Shown in pieces: positions 19,403 through 27,802 of a stretch of 36,187 nucleotides of DNA. The translations under genes were made by a program, and so were the position numbers. Each line of letters starts with the position of its first letter. Positions within the stretch are counted from its first letter, which is position 1. The notes beneath the pieces are model-generated. The model saw only the letters and a program-made list of their open reading frames with translations. It had not been told where the DNA came from and ran no database searches. Source of the DNA: Bacteroidia bacterium (GTDB lineage Bacteria; Bacteroidota; Bacteroidia; SpSt-205); assembly GCA_025062295.1 (NCBI GenBank), contig JANXAJ010000021.1:1-36187 (forward strand), written 5' to 3'.

Positions 19403-20597
19403 GCAAAGCTTGTATTAGCCGAGGAAGACCTGCCTGAATATCAGCTAAAGACACGGCATAACTGAGCCGAATATGCTTGTCTGAGCCAAACCCCATCCCC
19501 GAGACTACCGCCACATCCCATTCAAGGAGGTACTCAACCAGCTCCTCTACATTAGGGATAAAGCTGCCTCGAAGAGTCCTTCTTCCTATAAACTCAGATA
19601 CGTCCAAGAAAAAGTAAAATGCCCCTTCTGGAAGGTAGGGCTGCGTTTCTGGGAGGTGAGCTTGGAGAAAGGCATAAATATAGTCCCGCCTTTCCCTAAA
19701 TGCTTGAAGCATTGGCGAAAGGATTTCCGTGAGATTGCTTTGCAGTCCCGCGAGTGCAGCCTTCTGAGCGATCAGATTCGCTCCAGCTGTGACTTGTCCT
19801 TGGACCTTGATAGCTGCTTGCGCGACAGAAGGAGGAGCGATGAGATAGCCCAAACGCCACCCTGGCATCGCAAATGCCTTGGAGAAACCATTCACGATCA
19901 CAGTGCGGTCAAAGAGAGTAGGAATCTGAGCTGGCGATACATGTACTCCCTCATACCGAATAAGCTCATAAATCTCATCGGATAAGACCCATACTCGGGG
20001 GTAAGACTCTAATACCTCGGCTAAACTCTGAAGTTCCGAAAGCGTATAGGCTGTCCCTGTAGGATTTGAAGGCGAACATAAAATCACCAGGCGGGTATGC
20101 CGAGAGAGGACAGAATCCAACTGCTCAGGGGTGAGTTTGTACCCTTGATGAGCGGTAGTCTGCACTACTCTGGGATAGCCGCCAGCTAACTGCACTATGG
20201 GCAGGTACGAGACCCAATAGGGCGCTGGTAGGATAACCTCCTCTCCCGGCTCCAATAAGCTCAAGAGCGCATTGAAGATTGCCTGCTTAGACCCATTTGA
20301 GACTACGACTTGACTCGGATGAAAGGAAAGCCCATACCGCCTCTGGTAGTAGGCGGCTATTGCCTCTCGGAGAGGCATAAGGCCTGCAACTGGGGGATAA
20401 GGAGCATGCCCTTCTTGGATAGCAGCAATAGCTGCCTCTCGTAAGGCCAGAGGCACAGGGAAATCAGGTTCTCCCAAAATAAGCGAAAGAATAGGCCTAC
20501 CCGCAGCTCTCAACTCGCGCACTCGCTGAGCCATCGCCAGCGTCTGAGATTCACTCAGCGCCGCTATACGCTGGGAGACCTCAATCCCGCCCGTCAA
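19389..20597 (-). CDS. PLP-dependent class I aminotransferase, aspartate aminotransferase-like
   Basis: Fold-type I aminotransferase of 402 residues, similar to the Iβ/Thermus-type aspartate and broad aminotransferases. It shows GEPDFPVP, APYWVSY, SPSNPTG (175-181), SDEIYE and the PLP lysine K240 in NGFSKAFAMPGWRLGY. The C-terminal IRLSYAVS carries the carboxylate-binding Arg. The likely start is TTG 20597, overlapping the TetR stop (TTGA), because the family N-terminus (SQRIAALSESQTLAM) leaves no room for a later start. It may act on aspartate, tyrosine/phenylalanine or alanine. Confidence 0.9.
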   Translation of the reverse strand: MTGGIEVSQRIAALSESQTLAMAQRVRELRAAGRPILSLILGEPDFPVPLALREAAIAAIQEGHAPYPPVAGLMPLREAIAAYYQRRYGLSFHPSQVVVSNGSKQAIFNALLSLLEPGEEVILPAPYWVSYLPIVQLAGGYPRVVQTTAHQGYKLTPEQLDSVLSRHTRLVILCSPSNPTGTAYTLSELQSLAEVLESYPRVWVLSDEIYELIRYEGVHVSPAQIPTLFDRTVIVNGFSKAFAMPGWRLGYLIAPPSVAQAAIKVQGQVTAGANLIAQKAALAGLQSNLTEILSPMLQAFRERRDYIYAFLQAHLPETQPYLPEGAFYFFLDVSEFIGRRTLRGSFIPNVEELVEYLLEWDVAVVSGMGFGSDKHIRLSYAVSLADIQAGLPRLIQALRALA

Positions 20598-21247
20598 GAC
20601 AAAATAGTAATCCGCGGAAACTTCAGCCGATTCAACGTAAAGCGAATCGCCTCATAGGCACTATCCAGCACATTCTGCCCCATCAGCTCAAGCGGAATTC
20701 GCAGATAAGTCTCTATCGCCTTCTCCGTATCCTGAAAGCCTTCCGATTCATCGCTAAGCCAAAATTGAATCAATCCCCAGTGAAGTCCCCACAAAACATC
20801 TAAATAAAGATTCTCTAAGTGACGCGATTGAATCTCATCCGCAATCACTCCCTCCTGGATGACTTCTGCCATGTGGCTGCGAAACTTTCGCTGATAGCCC
20901 CGAAGAAGAGAAAAGCTAATATAAGTCTTTGAAATAAAACTCCTATCCTTTACCGCAATCTCAAAGAATGTGAAGAAATAAGCAAGGATTTTCTCCCGAG
21001 CGGTATAGTTCTGATAGGTTTCGGAGCCTCTGAGAGCGGCTATCACCTCATCTGCATAGGTGGTCCATACTTTGCGACCAACTGCTTCTAGCGAAGCAAA
21101 ATACTTGTAAAAGTCCGCCTCTGAGATGTCGAGAGCTTTACAAAAAGAGTAAACACTCATTCCCTTGATTTTGTCCTCTACGACAAGCTGCTTGTAGAGG
21201 TCAATAATCCGTGCCTCCAAGGCAACCTCTTTTGATTTTGATGCCAT
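20594..21247 (-). CDS. TetR/AcrR-family transcriptional regulator
   Basis: A 217-residue regulator. The N-terminal helix-turn-helix (about 10-60) contains KGMSVYSFCKALDISEADFYKYF, close to the TetR DNA-binding consensus. The C-terminal ligand-binding part is all-helical and similar in style to Bacteroidota TetR proteins. The start is ATG 21247 (MASKSKE), 4 nt after a perfect TACCTTTG box. The longer in-frame reading to 21370 would run into the divergent sugar kinase gene. It heads the aminotransferase-PHP unit and is divergent from the sugar kinase, so it may control both, but no operator can be pointed to. Confidence 0.85.
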   Translation of the reverse strand: MASKSKEVALEARIIDLYKQLVVEDKIKGMSVYSFCKALDISEADFYKYFASLEAVGRKVWTTYADEVIAALRGSETYQNYTAREKILAYFFTFFEIAVKDRSFISKTYISFSLLRGYQRKFRSHMAEVIQEGVIADEIQSRHLENLYLDVLWGLHWGLIQFWLSDESEGFQDTEKAIETYLRIPLELMGQNVLDSAYEAIRFTLNRLKFPRITILS

Positions 21248-21251
21248 GGGG

Positions 21252-21259
21252 CAAAGGTA
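21252..21259 (-). promoter_or_regulatory. -7 promoter box for the TetR-aminotransferase-PHP unit
   Basis: The minus strand reads TACCTTTG, exact, then CCCC and the ATG at 21247. It lies 12 nt from the opposing box of the sugar kinase gene. Confidence 0.72.
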
Positions 21260-21271
21260 CGAAAAGGATAT

Positions 21272-21279
21272 TTTCTTTG
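21272..21279 (+). promoter_or_regulatory. -7 promoter box for the sugar kinase-NlpC operon
   Basis: TTTCTTTG matches TAnnTTTG at 7 of 8 (T for A at position 2) and is followed by TAGAT and GTG at 21285, the same 5-nt spacing as gyrB. Confidence 0.5.
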
Positions 21280-21284
21280 TAGAT

Positions 21285-22136
21285 GTGGTATGGATAGGAG
21301 AAGCCGGAGCCACAAAAACGGACTGGATAGAGCTCTCTACAGGACGACTGCTTAGGACCGAGGGACTCAATGCAGAAATAGAGGGATGGGAGCAAGCCGC
21401 TCAGAAGCTGCAAATAGCTGCCTGCCATTTTCAGAGAGAAGGCTTAACTATAAATCAGCTCCACTACTATGGTCCTGCTCTTCACCAGCCTAAAAGCCGA
21501 GAATTCATGCGCCGCCTTCTTTCTGAAGCGTTTGGTATTTCAGTAGACGCAATTTCAGTGTATCACGACCTTATAGGCGCAGCTCGGGCAGCATGGGGCA
21601 CTCAAAAAGGCATTGTAGGTATCTTAGGCACTGGCTCTAACTGTGCCCTGTGGGACGGAACCCATATTCAAAAGCAAGCAGGGGGGCATGGTTATCTTTT
21701 GGGGGATGAGGGAGGAGGAGCTGATTTAGGACGAAATTTTCTCAGCGCTCTCTTGCATGGTGAGGTGCCAGCAGAGGTAGAAGCAGCTTTTTGGCAAGAG
21801 AATCCCTATCCTGAAGCACAAACTCCCCTTGAGCTCCGATCTTTAACCTACCGCACTCAGCGCCCCTCCGCCTTTTTAGGAGGATTTGCTCCTTTCCTGA
21901 GCCGCTGGCAGCAGCATCCGTGGGTAGAAGCTCTGGTCCGAGAAAGGATACGCCGTTTCATCCAACGCACTTGGTATAGCTGGCGGCAGGAGGCCGCCAT
22001 CCGATATGTAGGAGGTGTGGCTCAAGCGTTTCAGAAGTTAGTACAAGAAGAAACCGAAAGAATAGGTGGCATCTGGGCTGGAGTGGTGCCGAATGTGGGA
22101 GTAGCCCTTCTCACCTATCATCGTCAGTATGGGTGA
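21285..22136 (+). CDS. BadF/BadG-family N-acetylglucosamine kinase-like protein
   Basis: ASKHA-fold sugar kinase of 283 residues, of the Bacteroidota BadF/NagK type. The phosphate-1 loop GEAGATKTDW (5-14), the phosphate-2 loop GILGTGSNCALWDG (about 112-125) and GYLLGDEGGGADLG are present. The adenosine region has VGGVAQAF. The start is placed at GTG 21285, which gives the family-like MVWIGEAGATKTDW. An in-frame ATG at 21246 would begin inside the opposite promoter. It overlaps the NlpC/P60 gene by 8 nt, suggesting recycling of peptidoglycan amino sugars. Confidence 0.85.
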   Translation: MVWIGEAGATKTDWIELSTGRLLRTEGLNAEIEGWEQAAQKLQIAACHFQREGLTINQLHYYGPALHQPKSREFMRRLLSEAFGISVDAISVYHDLIGAARAAWGTQKGIVGILGTGSNCALWDGTHIQKQAGGHGYLLGDEGGGADLGRNFLSALLHGEVPAEVEAAFWQENPYPEAQTPLELRSLTYRTQRPSAFLGGFAPFLSRWQQHPWVEALVRERIRRFIQRTWYSWRQEAAIRYVGGVAQAFQKLVQEETERIGGIWAGVVPNVGVALLTYHRQYG

Positions 22137-22875
22137 GTGGATGTGGATTCCTCGGCATGGAATAGTCCCTCTACGAGCTGAACCTTCTCATCGGAGCGAG
22201 CAGGTTTCGGAACTTCTATGGGGAGAGCCCCAGCAGATACTGGATACCTATAAAAACTGGGTATTTGTTCGGGGACACTTGGATGGATACAGTGGATGGA
22301 TAGAAGCAGGCACCCTTTTTCAAGCATATTACGACGGTTCTGGCTGGTCGCTTGTCCAGTGGAGGCAAGCCCCCCTCTTTCATCACCGCCGACAGATAGG
22401 GTGGGTTCCCCTCGGCTCGCTTTTCCCAGCCAGCGGACGCTGGCTGGCTGCCACGGGAGAGTACACAGTCCATCCAACCGCTCTTATGGAATGGCATCTG
22501 CAAGGCTTTCACCTCCAGCGATGGCTACCCCTTTTTCGAGGGACGCCTTATCGGTGGGGGGGCAAAACCCCATGGGGCATAGACTGCTCAGGCTTCACCC
22601 AGCTTCTCTACCGGCTCACTGGACGGCTCCTCCCCCGAGATGCCTATCAGCAAGCTGAAATTACTCTGGCCGTCAAAACCCCGCAGGTAGGAGACCTCGT
22701 TTTCTTCACGTCTCAAGGGATGTCTCCCATCTCCCATGTCGGGCTTTATATCGGCGAAAGTACTCTCCTTCACGCAACTCCCGCTCAAGGGATCAGTCAA
22801 GTTCCACTTCATCATCTCTATACTCATTCATTCCACAGCTTTCGTACATATGTAGCAGAGGATTTCGTTATTTAG
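22129..22875 (+). CDS. SH3-NlpC/P60 peptidase, likely cytoplasmic murein-peptide hydrolase
   Basis: The 248-residue protein has two SH3b-like domains (about 10-60 and 65-115), then an NlpC/P60 domain from about 130. Catalytic residues are C153 in GIDCSGFT, H203 in ISHVGLYIG and H215 in LLHATP. No signal peptide is present. The layout matches the gamma-D-glutamyl-L-diamino acid endopeptidases (YkfC/DppVI) that cut murein peptides in the cytoplasm during recycling. Its overlap with the amino-sugar kinase supports that idea. A 22-bp palindrome at 22426-22447 encodes PASGRWLA between the two domains. Confidence 0.88.
   Translation: MGEWMWIPRHGIVPLRAEPSHRSEQVSELLWGEPQQILDTYKNWVFVRGHLDGYSGWIEAGTLFQAYYDGSGWSLVQWRQAPLFHHRRQIGWVPLGSLFPASGRWLAATGEYTVHPTALMEWHLQGFHLQRWLPLFRGTPYRWGGKTPWGIDCSGFTQLLYRLTGRLLPRDAYQQAEITLAVKTPQVGDLVFFTSQGMSPISHVGLYIGESTLLHATPAQGISQVPLHHLYTHSFHSFRTYVAEDFVI
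22426..22447. repeat. Intragenic palindrome related to the window-edge repeats
   Basis: Perfect 10-nt arms CCAGCCAGCG and CGCTGGCTGG around GA, inside the NlpC/P60 gene. The right half runs on as CTGCC, resembling the GGCTGGCTGC arm at 14117-14126. Both intragenic copies encode W-L-A-A-T-G in the right half. Confidence 0.55.
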
Positions 22876-22890
22876 TTCAAATCATAGGCT

Positions 22891-23394
22891 GTGGCAGTTC
22901 TGGTATTGAACTACGACTATCAGCCCATACACATCACTACATGGAAACGCGCTATCATACTTGTACTCAAGCAGAAGGCAGAGGTTATAGAAGCTCGAGC
23001 AGATAAAACACTTCGGACAATGCGTGTAGAGTACCCTTTCCCCAGTATCATTCGTCTCATGCGATATGTGCCTGTGCCATATAAGCAGATTCCTCTCACG
23101 AGACAGAATATCTTTCGGCGAGATGGCTTTCGGTGCGGCTACTGCGGCACCTCTCAAAACCTAACAGTAGATCATGTGATTCCCCGTAGTCAAGGAGGGG
23201 ATGATAGCTGGGAAAATCTTATTACAGCTTGTGAAGCGTGTAATCACCGAAAGGGGAATCGAACCCCCCAACAGGCAGGAATGCCTCTCCTTATCCGCCC
23301 GCGTCGTCCTCATTATCTCCTTTTCTGGCTGAAAGGGGCAGAAGAAATAGATCATTCATGGCGACCTTACCTTATGTTGGAAGTGCGAGTGTAA
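22891..23394 (+). CDS. HNH endonuclease-like protein
   Basis: The 167-residue protein has a C-terminal zinc-finger HNH motif: C82 and C85 (CGYC), DHVIPRSQGG with H95, N109, and C114/C117 followed by NHRKGN. The N-terminal 60 residues (LVLNYDYQPIHITTWKRAIILV) match the widespread McrA/HNH group found as a single copy in many Bacteroidota genomes. It starts with GTG 15 nt after the NlpC stop and overlaps the amidohydrolase by 37 nt. Its DNA target and role are not known, and nothing around it suggests restriction or homing. Confidence 0.85.
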   Translation: MAVLVLNYDYQPIHITTWKRAIILVLKQKAEVIEARADKTLRTMRVEYPFPSIIRLMRYVPVPYKQIPLTRQNIFRRDGFRCGYCGTSQNLTVDHVIPRSQGGDDSWENLITACEACNHRKGNRTPQQAGMPLLIRPRRPHYLLFWLKGAEEIDHSWRPYLMLEVRV

Positions 23395-24470
23395 AAGGAC
23401 CCACAGGTGTTTTCTCCCCTGATTGGCTTTATTACGAGAAAAAGCTATGGTCTCAACCTACCCTCTGGCTGAGGGAGGGAAAAGTAGAAGGATTGTCACC
23501 AGAGAGACACCCTGATGCTCAACGGATAGAAGGGCTTCTATCACCGTGCTGGGTCAATTGCCACACGCATTTAGAATTGTCCCACCTGCAAAGCAAGGTG
23601 CCACACAGTCTTGGCATGATGGACTTTATTCGGCGAATGGGGCGGCACCGAGGGCAAGCCTCAGCTATCCTAATTCGCTCAGCCTTGAGTCAAGCCCTAG
23701 AAGAGGGGACCTGCGCTTTCGTCTCCCATCAGAATGTACCCTTGCCTTTATCTGCGCTTCCTGAAGGCGTACGAGTTTATCCTTTAGCTGAATTTTTCGG
23801 ACGGCGTCGTCAAGGAAGCCACGCTCGGTTTCGCCAAGCAAAAAAATTGGGCTATCCGCTCACACCTCATAGCTTGTATGCCCTGAGCCCCTCTCTCCTC
23901 CGCTTAGCCAGACGAAGAAGTAGCTTCCCTAAAAGCCTTCACTTCTTTGAGAGCTTAGAGGAGAAGCTTTGGCTTGAGCAGGGAAGAGGGCCCTTCAAAG
24001 CCTTTTTTCAATCTTTTGAGCATCATCCCCGTCCTCCCCGATGGAAGTGGCAACTCGGATACCTTCATCGGCACTCCCCTGCCCTTTGGCTCGTACATGC
24101 AACAGAGGCAGCCCCTAAGCAGATGGAAGTACTTCTCCAGAAGTTTCCTCGCCTTTATGTGGTACTCTGTCCTGAAGCAAACTATTATCTTTTCCGCCGC
24201 ACTCCCCCCCTCAGCTTCTGGCGTGGGTATCCCACCCGCCTTCTTTTAGGAACAGACAGTTTGGCAAATGCGAAATCTCTTTCCCTATGGCCTGTGATCC
24301 GCCGGTGTTGGATGAGCGGCTTCACCCTATCCGAAGCGCTCCAAGCAGCTGTAGACACACCCCGTCAATGGATAGCAGCGCCGCCCTTATGGGTACGCAT
24401 CGCTAATCTCAGCCATCAAGGCGAAATCACCCCAGAGAGTCGAGCTATCCTCTTTAGTCCCACTTCTTGA
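23358..24470 (+). CDS. Metal-dependent amidohydrolase, possible aminodeoxyfutalosine deaminase
   Basis: The 370-residue protein is of the amidohydrolase superfamily, cytosine/adenosine deaminase-like branch. The strand-1 metal motif is NCHTHLELSHL (H69, H71). Further ligands are likely H of LVHATEAA and D of LLLGTDSLAN. The usual HxAE deaminase motif is less clear than in TrzN/ATZ types. NxHxHLELSH with GTDSLA is a pattern I associate with hydrolases annotated near the futalosine pathway, and mqnD is in this window, so an MqnX-like deaminase is a reasonable guess but not shown. The start overlaps the HNH gene. A stem-loop begins over its stop codon. Confidence 0.75.
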   Translation: MATLPYVGSASVKGPTGVFSPDWLYYEKKLWSQPTLWLREGKVEGLSPERHPDAQRIEGLLSPCWVNCHTHLELSHLQSKVPHSLGMMDFIRRMGRHRGQASAILIRSALSQALEEGTCAFVSHQNVPLPLSALPEGVRVYPLAEFFGRRRQGSHARFRQAKKLGYPLTPHSLYALSPSLLRLARRRSSFPKSLHFFESLEEKLWLEQGRGPFKAFFQSFEHHPRPPRWKWQLGYLHRHSPALWLVHATEAAPKQMEVLLQKFPRLYVVLCPEANYYLFRRTPPLSFWRGYPTRLLLGTDSLANAKSLSLWPVIRRCWMSGFTLSEALQAAVDTPRQWIAAPPLWVRIANLSHQGEITPESRAILFSPTS

Positions 24471-24503
24471 GGCGGTAACCACCCCAATAGAGCTACTGCC
24501 TCA
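24468..24503 (+). other. Stem-loop over the stop codon of the amidohydrolase gene
   Basis: Arms TGAGGCGGTA (24468-24477) and TACTGCCTCA (24494-24503) pair at 9 of 10 positions plus one G-U. No T-run follows, so it is not a canonical terminator, but it is the only strong hairpin in the 128-bp gap before the receptor gene. Confidence 0.4.
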
Positions 24504-24586
24504 GAGGTAATCCCACCCCCACCACAAGCCCTTTTCCTACGCATCGGCTTCAAGATAGCCTTCACAAATAGTTTGTTTGGAGCGTT

Positions 24587-24594
24587 TATTTTCG
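24587..24594 (+). promoter_or_regulatory. -7 promoter box for the TonB-dependent receptor gene
   Basis: TATTTTCG matches TAnnTTTG at 7 of 8 and is followed by CACA and the GTG at 24599. The 4-nt spacing is the same as at htrA, tetR and galE. Confidence 0.5.
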
Positions 24595-24598
24595 CACA

Positions 24599-27592
24599 GT
24601 GGGCCGATATCTTTTCTGGCTGGGAGTCCTCACCCTCTATGCTCAGGAGGAGCGAGAGAGACCGAAAGACTGGTTCAATCTGCGTCCGGCACCTCCTTCG
24701 CCATCCTCTATTACGATCACGGGGGAAGTACACTCTGAAAAAGGCGAGCCCTTGCCTGGGGCATATGTCCGAGTGTCTGGAACCGTCCAAGGAGCCGTTG
24801 CCGGTCTGGATGGAAGCTTCAAGCTCACCTTGCTCTCTCCCTCCGATTCCATCCGACTAGAGGTCTCGTTTATTGGCTATGAGCCTGCGACTTTTTCCTT
24901 CTCCCCCAAGGAGTTGAGACAAAAGCTCAGCCTAACCCTCAAAGAGACAAGCGTGCAGGTTCAAGAAGTGGTCATTTCTGCCAGTCGTCTGAATGAAGCT
25001 ATCATCTCCTCACCCGTTACTGTGCTCAAAATGAATGTAAGGGAGATTCAAGACCTACCAGGCATTAATCTTTTCCAAAACTTGACATTCCTCAAGGGCA
25101 CTGAGAATGTCTCCTCTAGCCTCACCTTTCAGATAATCAACACGAGAGGTTTTAACTCCACCACGAATCCTCGCTTTGTACAGAGACTGGACGGAGTCGA
25201 GATGCAGGCTCCCGCACTAAACTTTCCCATTGGAGCCATCTCAAACACGGGAGACTTGGATATAGAGAGTGTAGAACTGCTGCCAGGCCCGAGCTCTGCC
25301 CTCTACGGACCCAATGCTTTTAGCGGCATTCTGAATGTATATAGCAAAGACCCTTTCCGGTTTCCAGGCCTCTCGGCTTCGGTGCGGGTAGGTGTCAACC
25401 ACATAGATGGACGCGACACTACTCCTCAACCACTCTATGAGCTCGCCTTCCGATACGCCAAAAGCTGGAATAATCGCTTCGGAATAAAGGTCTTTGCAAA
25501 CTGGATGGATGCTCACGATTGGATAGCACAGGATCAAACCGATATGGGATTCTATGCGGGGGCTCGTGGCTCTTACACCGTACCAGGAGCAACAAATCCC
25601 GGCTACGATGCCGTCAATCGCTACGGCGATGAAGCTCGCATCGCCCCTTCAACGGTTCGCTCTATTGCTCTCAACTTAGGACCTGCTTTAGGGGGAGGAT
25701 TACCAGACGATACGACCGACTTAGATTTTTATTTGGCTCGCACAGGCTACTGGGAAAAAGAGATCATTCGGTATAATGCCCGCCTCCTCAAGGGCACCAC
25801 CAGCCTTTATTACCGAATCACAGATAAGCTCCAGCTTAGTTATATGGGCTACATCTCCACAGGAGCTACAGTCTATCAGACCTCCAATCGGTATAGTCTT
25901 CGGGATTTTCTATTTGGCGTGAATAAGGTAGAACTGAGCAGTCCCCACTTCAAGGTATGGGGATACACTCTTTTAGAAAACTCCGGGGGGAGTTTTGACA
26001 GCCGATTTGCCGCTGTCAATCTATTAGACCGATCAAAGCCCCACCAGAACTGGTTTGTTCAGTATGTCTTAGCTTACACAGGGCAGCTTCGCCGAATCGC
26101 TTCAGCAGCGGGACTTGACCCGACAGAAATGGGCATACCGCTCGGGGGCGATCACCCCACCGCTCGAGTATTTGCCGACTCTGATAAGGCTCAGCAGCTC
26201 GTATCTGCCCTTCAAGCCTTAGGAACCCCTCCAGAGATATACAACCTCTTCAAAGGAGAGGCTCGCCCAGCCCCAAACTCACCTGAGTTCCGAGAACTTC
26301 TCCGTCGGATCACAGAGCTGCCCAATTTTGCCCAAGGTGGAGCAGGATTCTATGATCGGAGTGCGCTCTATCATTTGGAGGGACAATATGACTTATCCCC
26401 TGCTCTCCGATGGCTCAGCCTGCTCATCGGCGGCAACTATCGCCTCTATCAGATGAACTCCAGAGGAACGATTTTCGCTGACACCGCCGGCCCAATTCTA
26501 TTAGGAGAGTATGGGATATTTGGACAGATTCAGCGAACCTTCCTTCAAGAACGACTTCGCTTGTTGGGCTCTCTTCGGTATGATAAAAACCAAAACTTCA
26601 AAGGACAATTCACTCCTCGAATCGGCTTTATCATAGCCGTAGACCCGAAAAAGCACCACCTTCTGAGAGCCGCATATCAGACTGGCTTCCGCATGCCCAC
26701 CCTCCAAGCTCAATACATCAATCTCAACGTTGGTCGCTTTCAGTATATCGGTGCCACCGAATGGTTCAATCGGTATTATGGACTCGAGGGCAATAACTAC
26801 TCGGGTGAATCAGTCCGAGCTTTTCAAGATTCGCTGGCAGCTCGGACGAGAGGCACCAGTAATCCAGCCGATTATGCCGACCTCCTACGAACTCTACCAA
26901 TGGATGTGATCCGTCCCGAAAGAGTGTCTGCAGTAGAGGTCGGGACTCGTCATCTTTTAGTAGAAAGGATTTACATAGATATAGACTACGCTTATTCGTA
27001 TTTTCAAAACTTCATGAGCACTTTGGATTTCTTTGGTCCTCGACGATATCTCCAGCCTGATGGTACATGGGTAATTGGACGACTCACCCCTGACTCTGTA
27101 GCGGCTCGGGCGTATGCACCGTATCGGCGCTTCTTCAACACTCGTACGCCAGTATATACCCATCACCTGGCAGTTCAACTTCAATATACTCTCAGCCGAC
27201 AGCTTTTTCTCAATACTAACTTCACTTATGCTGAGATCATCTTAAGTGAGGAGGCGCGTCTGGACCGTCTCATTGCTAACTTCAATACACCACGCTACAA
27301 AGCTGGAGCTACTTTGATTGGACGCGACCTCCTCCCGAATCGCCGAGGAGGCTTTGCTCTTAGCTATCGCTGGATAAACGCCTATCTTTTCGAGGAGTCC
27401 TTTTACGAATGCATTATCCCCACTTATCAACTGATAGACCTACAGCTATCATACAAATTCCCCCGCTTACGGAGTCTGATCCGGCTGGGTGGGCAAAACC
27501 TCCTCAATCATCGCCACATACAGGTACCAGGCGGACCAACCGTCGGAGGATTGTATTATATTCAGTGGGTGTATGATCCTTTTCTTCCCTAA
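24599..27592 (+). CDS. TonB-dependent outer-membrane receptor with carboxypeptidase-regulatory-like domain
   Basis: The 997-residue outer-membrane receptor starts with a signal peptide (MGRYLFWLGVLTLYAQ). A carboxypeptidase-regulatory-like domain follows (about 38-115: ITGEVHSEKGEPLPGAYVRV, SFIGYEPATF), then the plug domain (QEVVISASR; ELLPGPSSALYGPNAFSG) and a 22-strand barrel to the end. This order is typical of Bacteroidota. No SusD partner is adjacent, so a polysaccharide PUL is not indicated. The cargo is unknown: iron chelates, vitamins or peptides are possible. It starts with GTG at 24599. Confidence 0.92.
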   Translation: MGRYLFWLGVLTLYAQEERERPKDWFNLRPAPPSPSSITITGEVHSEKGEPLPGAYVRVSGTVQGAVAGLDGSFKLTLLSPSDSIRLEVSFIGYEPATFSFSPKELRQKLSLTLKETSVQVQEVVISASRLNEAIISSPVTVLKMNVREIQDLPGINLFQNLTFLKGTENVSSSLTFQIINTRGFNSTTNPRFVQRLDGVEMQAPALNFPIGAISNTGDLDIESVELLPGPSSALYGPNAFSGILNVYSKDPFRFPGLSASVRVGVNHIDGRDTTPQPLYELAFRYAKSWNNRFGIKVFANWMDAHDWIAQDQTDMGFYAGARGSYTVPGATNPGYDAVNRYGDEARIAPSTVRSIALNLGPALGGGLPDDTTDLDFYLARTGYWEKEIIRYNARLLKGTTSLYYRITDKLQLSYMGYISTGATVYQTSNRYSLRDFLFGVNKVELSSPHFKVWGYTLLENSGGSFDSRFAAVNLLDRSKPHQNWFVQYVLAYTGQLRRIASAAGLDPTEMGIPLGGDHPTARVFADSDKAQQLVSALQALGTPPEIYNLFKGEARPAPNSPEFRELLRRITELPNFAQGGAGFYDRSALYHLEGQYDLSPALRWLSLLIGGNYRLYQMNSRGTIFADTAGPILLGEYGIFGQIQRTFLQERLRLLGSLRYDKNQNFKGQFTPRIGFIIAVDPKKHHLLRAAYQTGFRMPTLQAQYINLNVGRFQYIGATEWFNRYYGLEGNNYSGESVRAFQDSLAARTRGTSNPADYADLLRTLPMDVIRPERVSAVEVGTRHLLVERIYIDIDYAYSYFQNFMSTLDFFGPRRYLQPDGTWVIGRLTPDSVAARAYAPYRRFFNTRTPVYTHHLAVQLQYTLSRQLFLNTNFTYAEIILSEEARLDRLIANFNTPRYKAGATLIGRDLLPNRRGGFALSYRWINAYLFEESFYECIIPTYQLIDLQLSYKFPRLRSLIRLGGQNLLNHRHIQVPGGPTVGGLYYIQWVYDPFLP

Positions 27593-27802
27593 TCTGACTC
27601 CACACGGCTAAAAGACCGACACAAGACCCCAATAAGAAAGAGAAGCAAACCTTACAAAAGCAGGCATAGAGCTTAAGAAGAGAAGCATGAGAAATTACAG
27701 CTGCGTCTTCGGAATATTCCTTCCTCCAGTGGGATGCACTCCTCCAGAGAATAGATAAATCCCTCTACAAAGACATTTACAGCGCCCAAGAACTCCTATA
27801 CT
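27593..27802. other. Convergent intergenic gap with no recognised gene
   Basis: 210 bp between the receptor stop and the stop of the minus-strand DUF4476-like gene. It contains a short palindrome GGAATATTCC and no T-tracted hairpin. A 23-codon frame at 27687-27758 has no supporting signal. Confidence 0.6.

Noticed and set aside
22891-23394. HNH protein as homing endonuclease or restriction enzyme
   Set aside because: No intron, intein or methyltransferase nearby; it matches a common single-copy Bacteroidota HNH group.
24599-27592. Polysaccharide utilisation locus
   Set aside because: No SusD-like gene or glycoside hydrolase accompanies the receptor.
27687-27758. Possible 23-residue peptide gene
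   Set aside because: No promoter box, no similarity, and length expected by chance.
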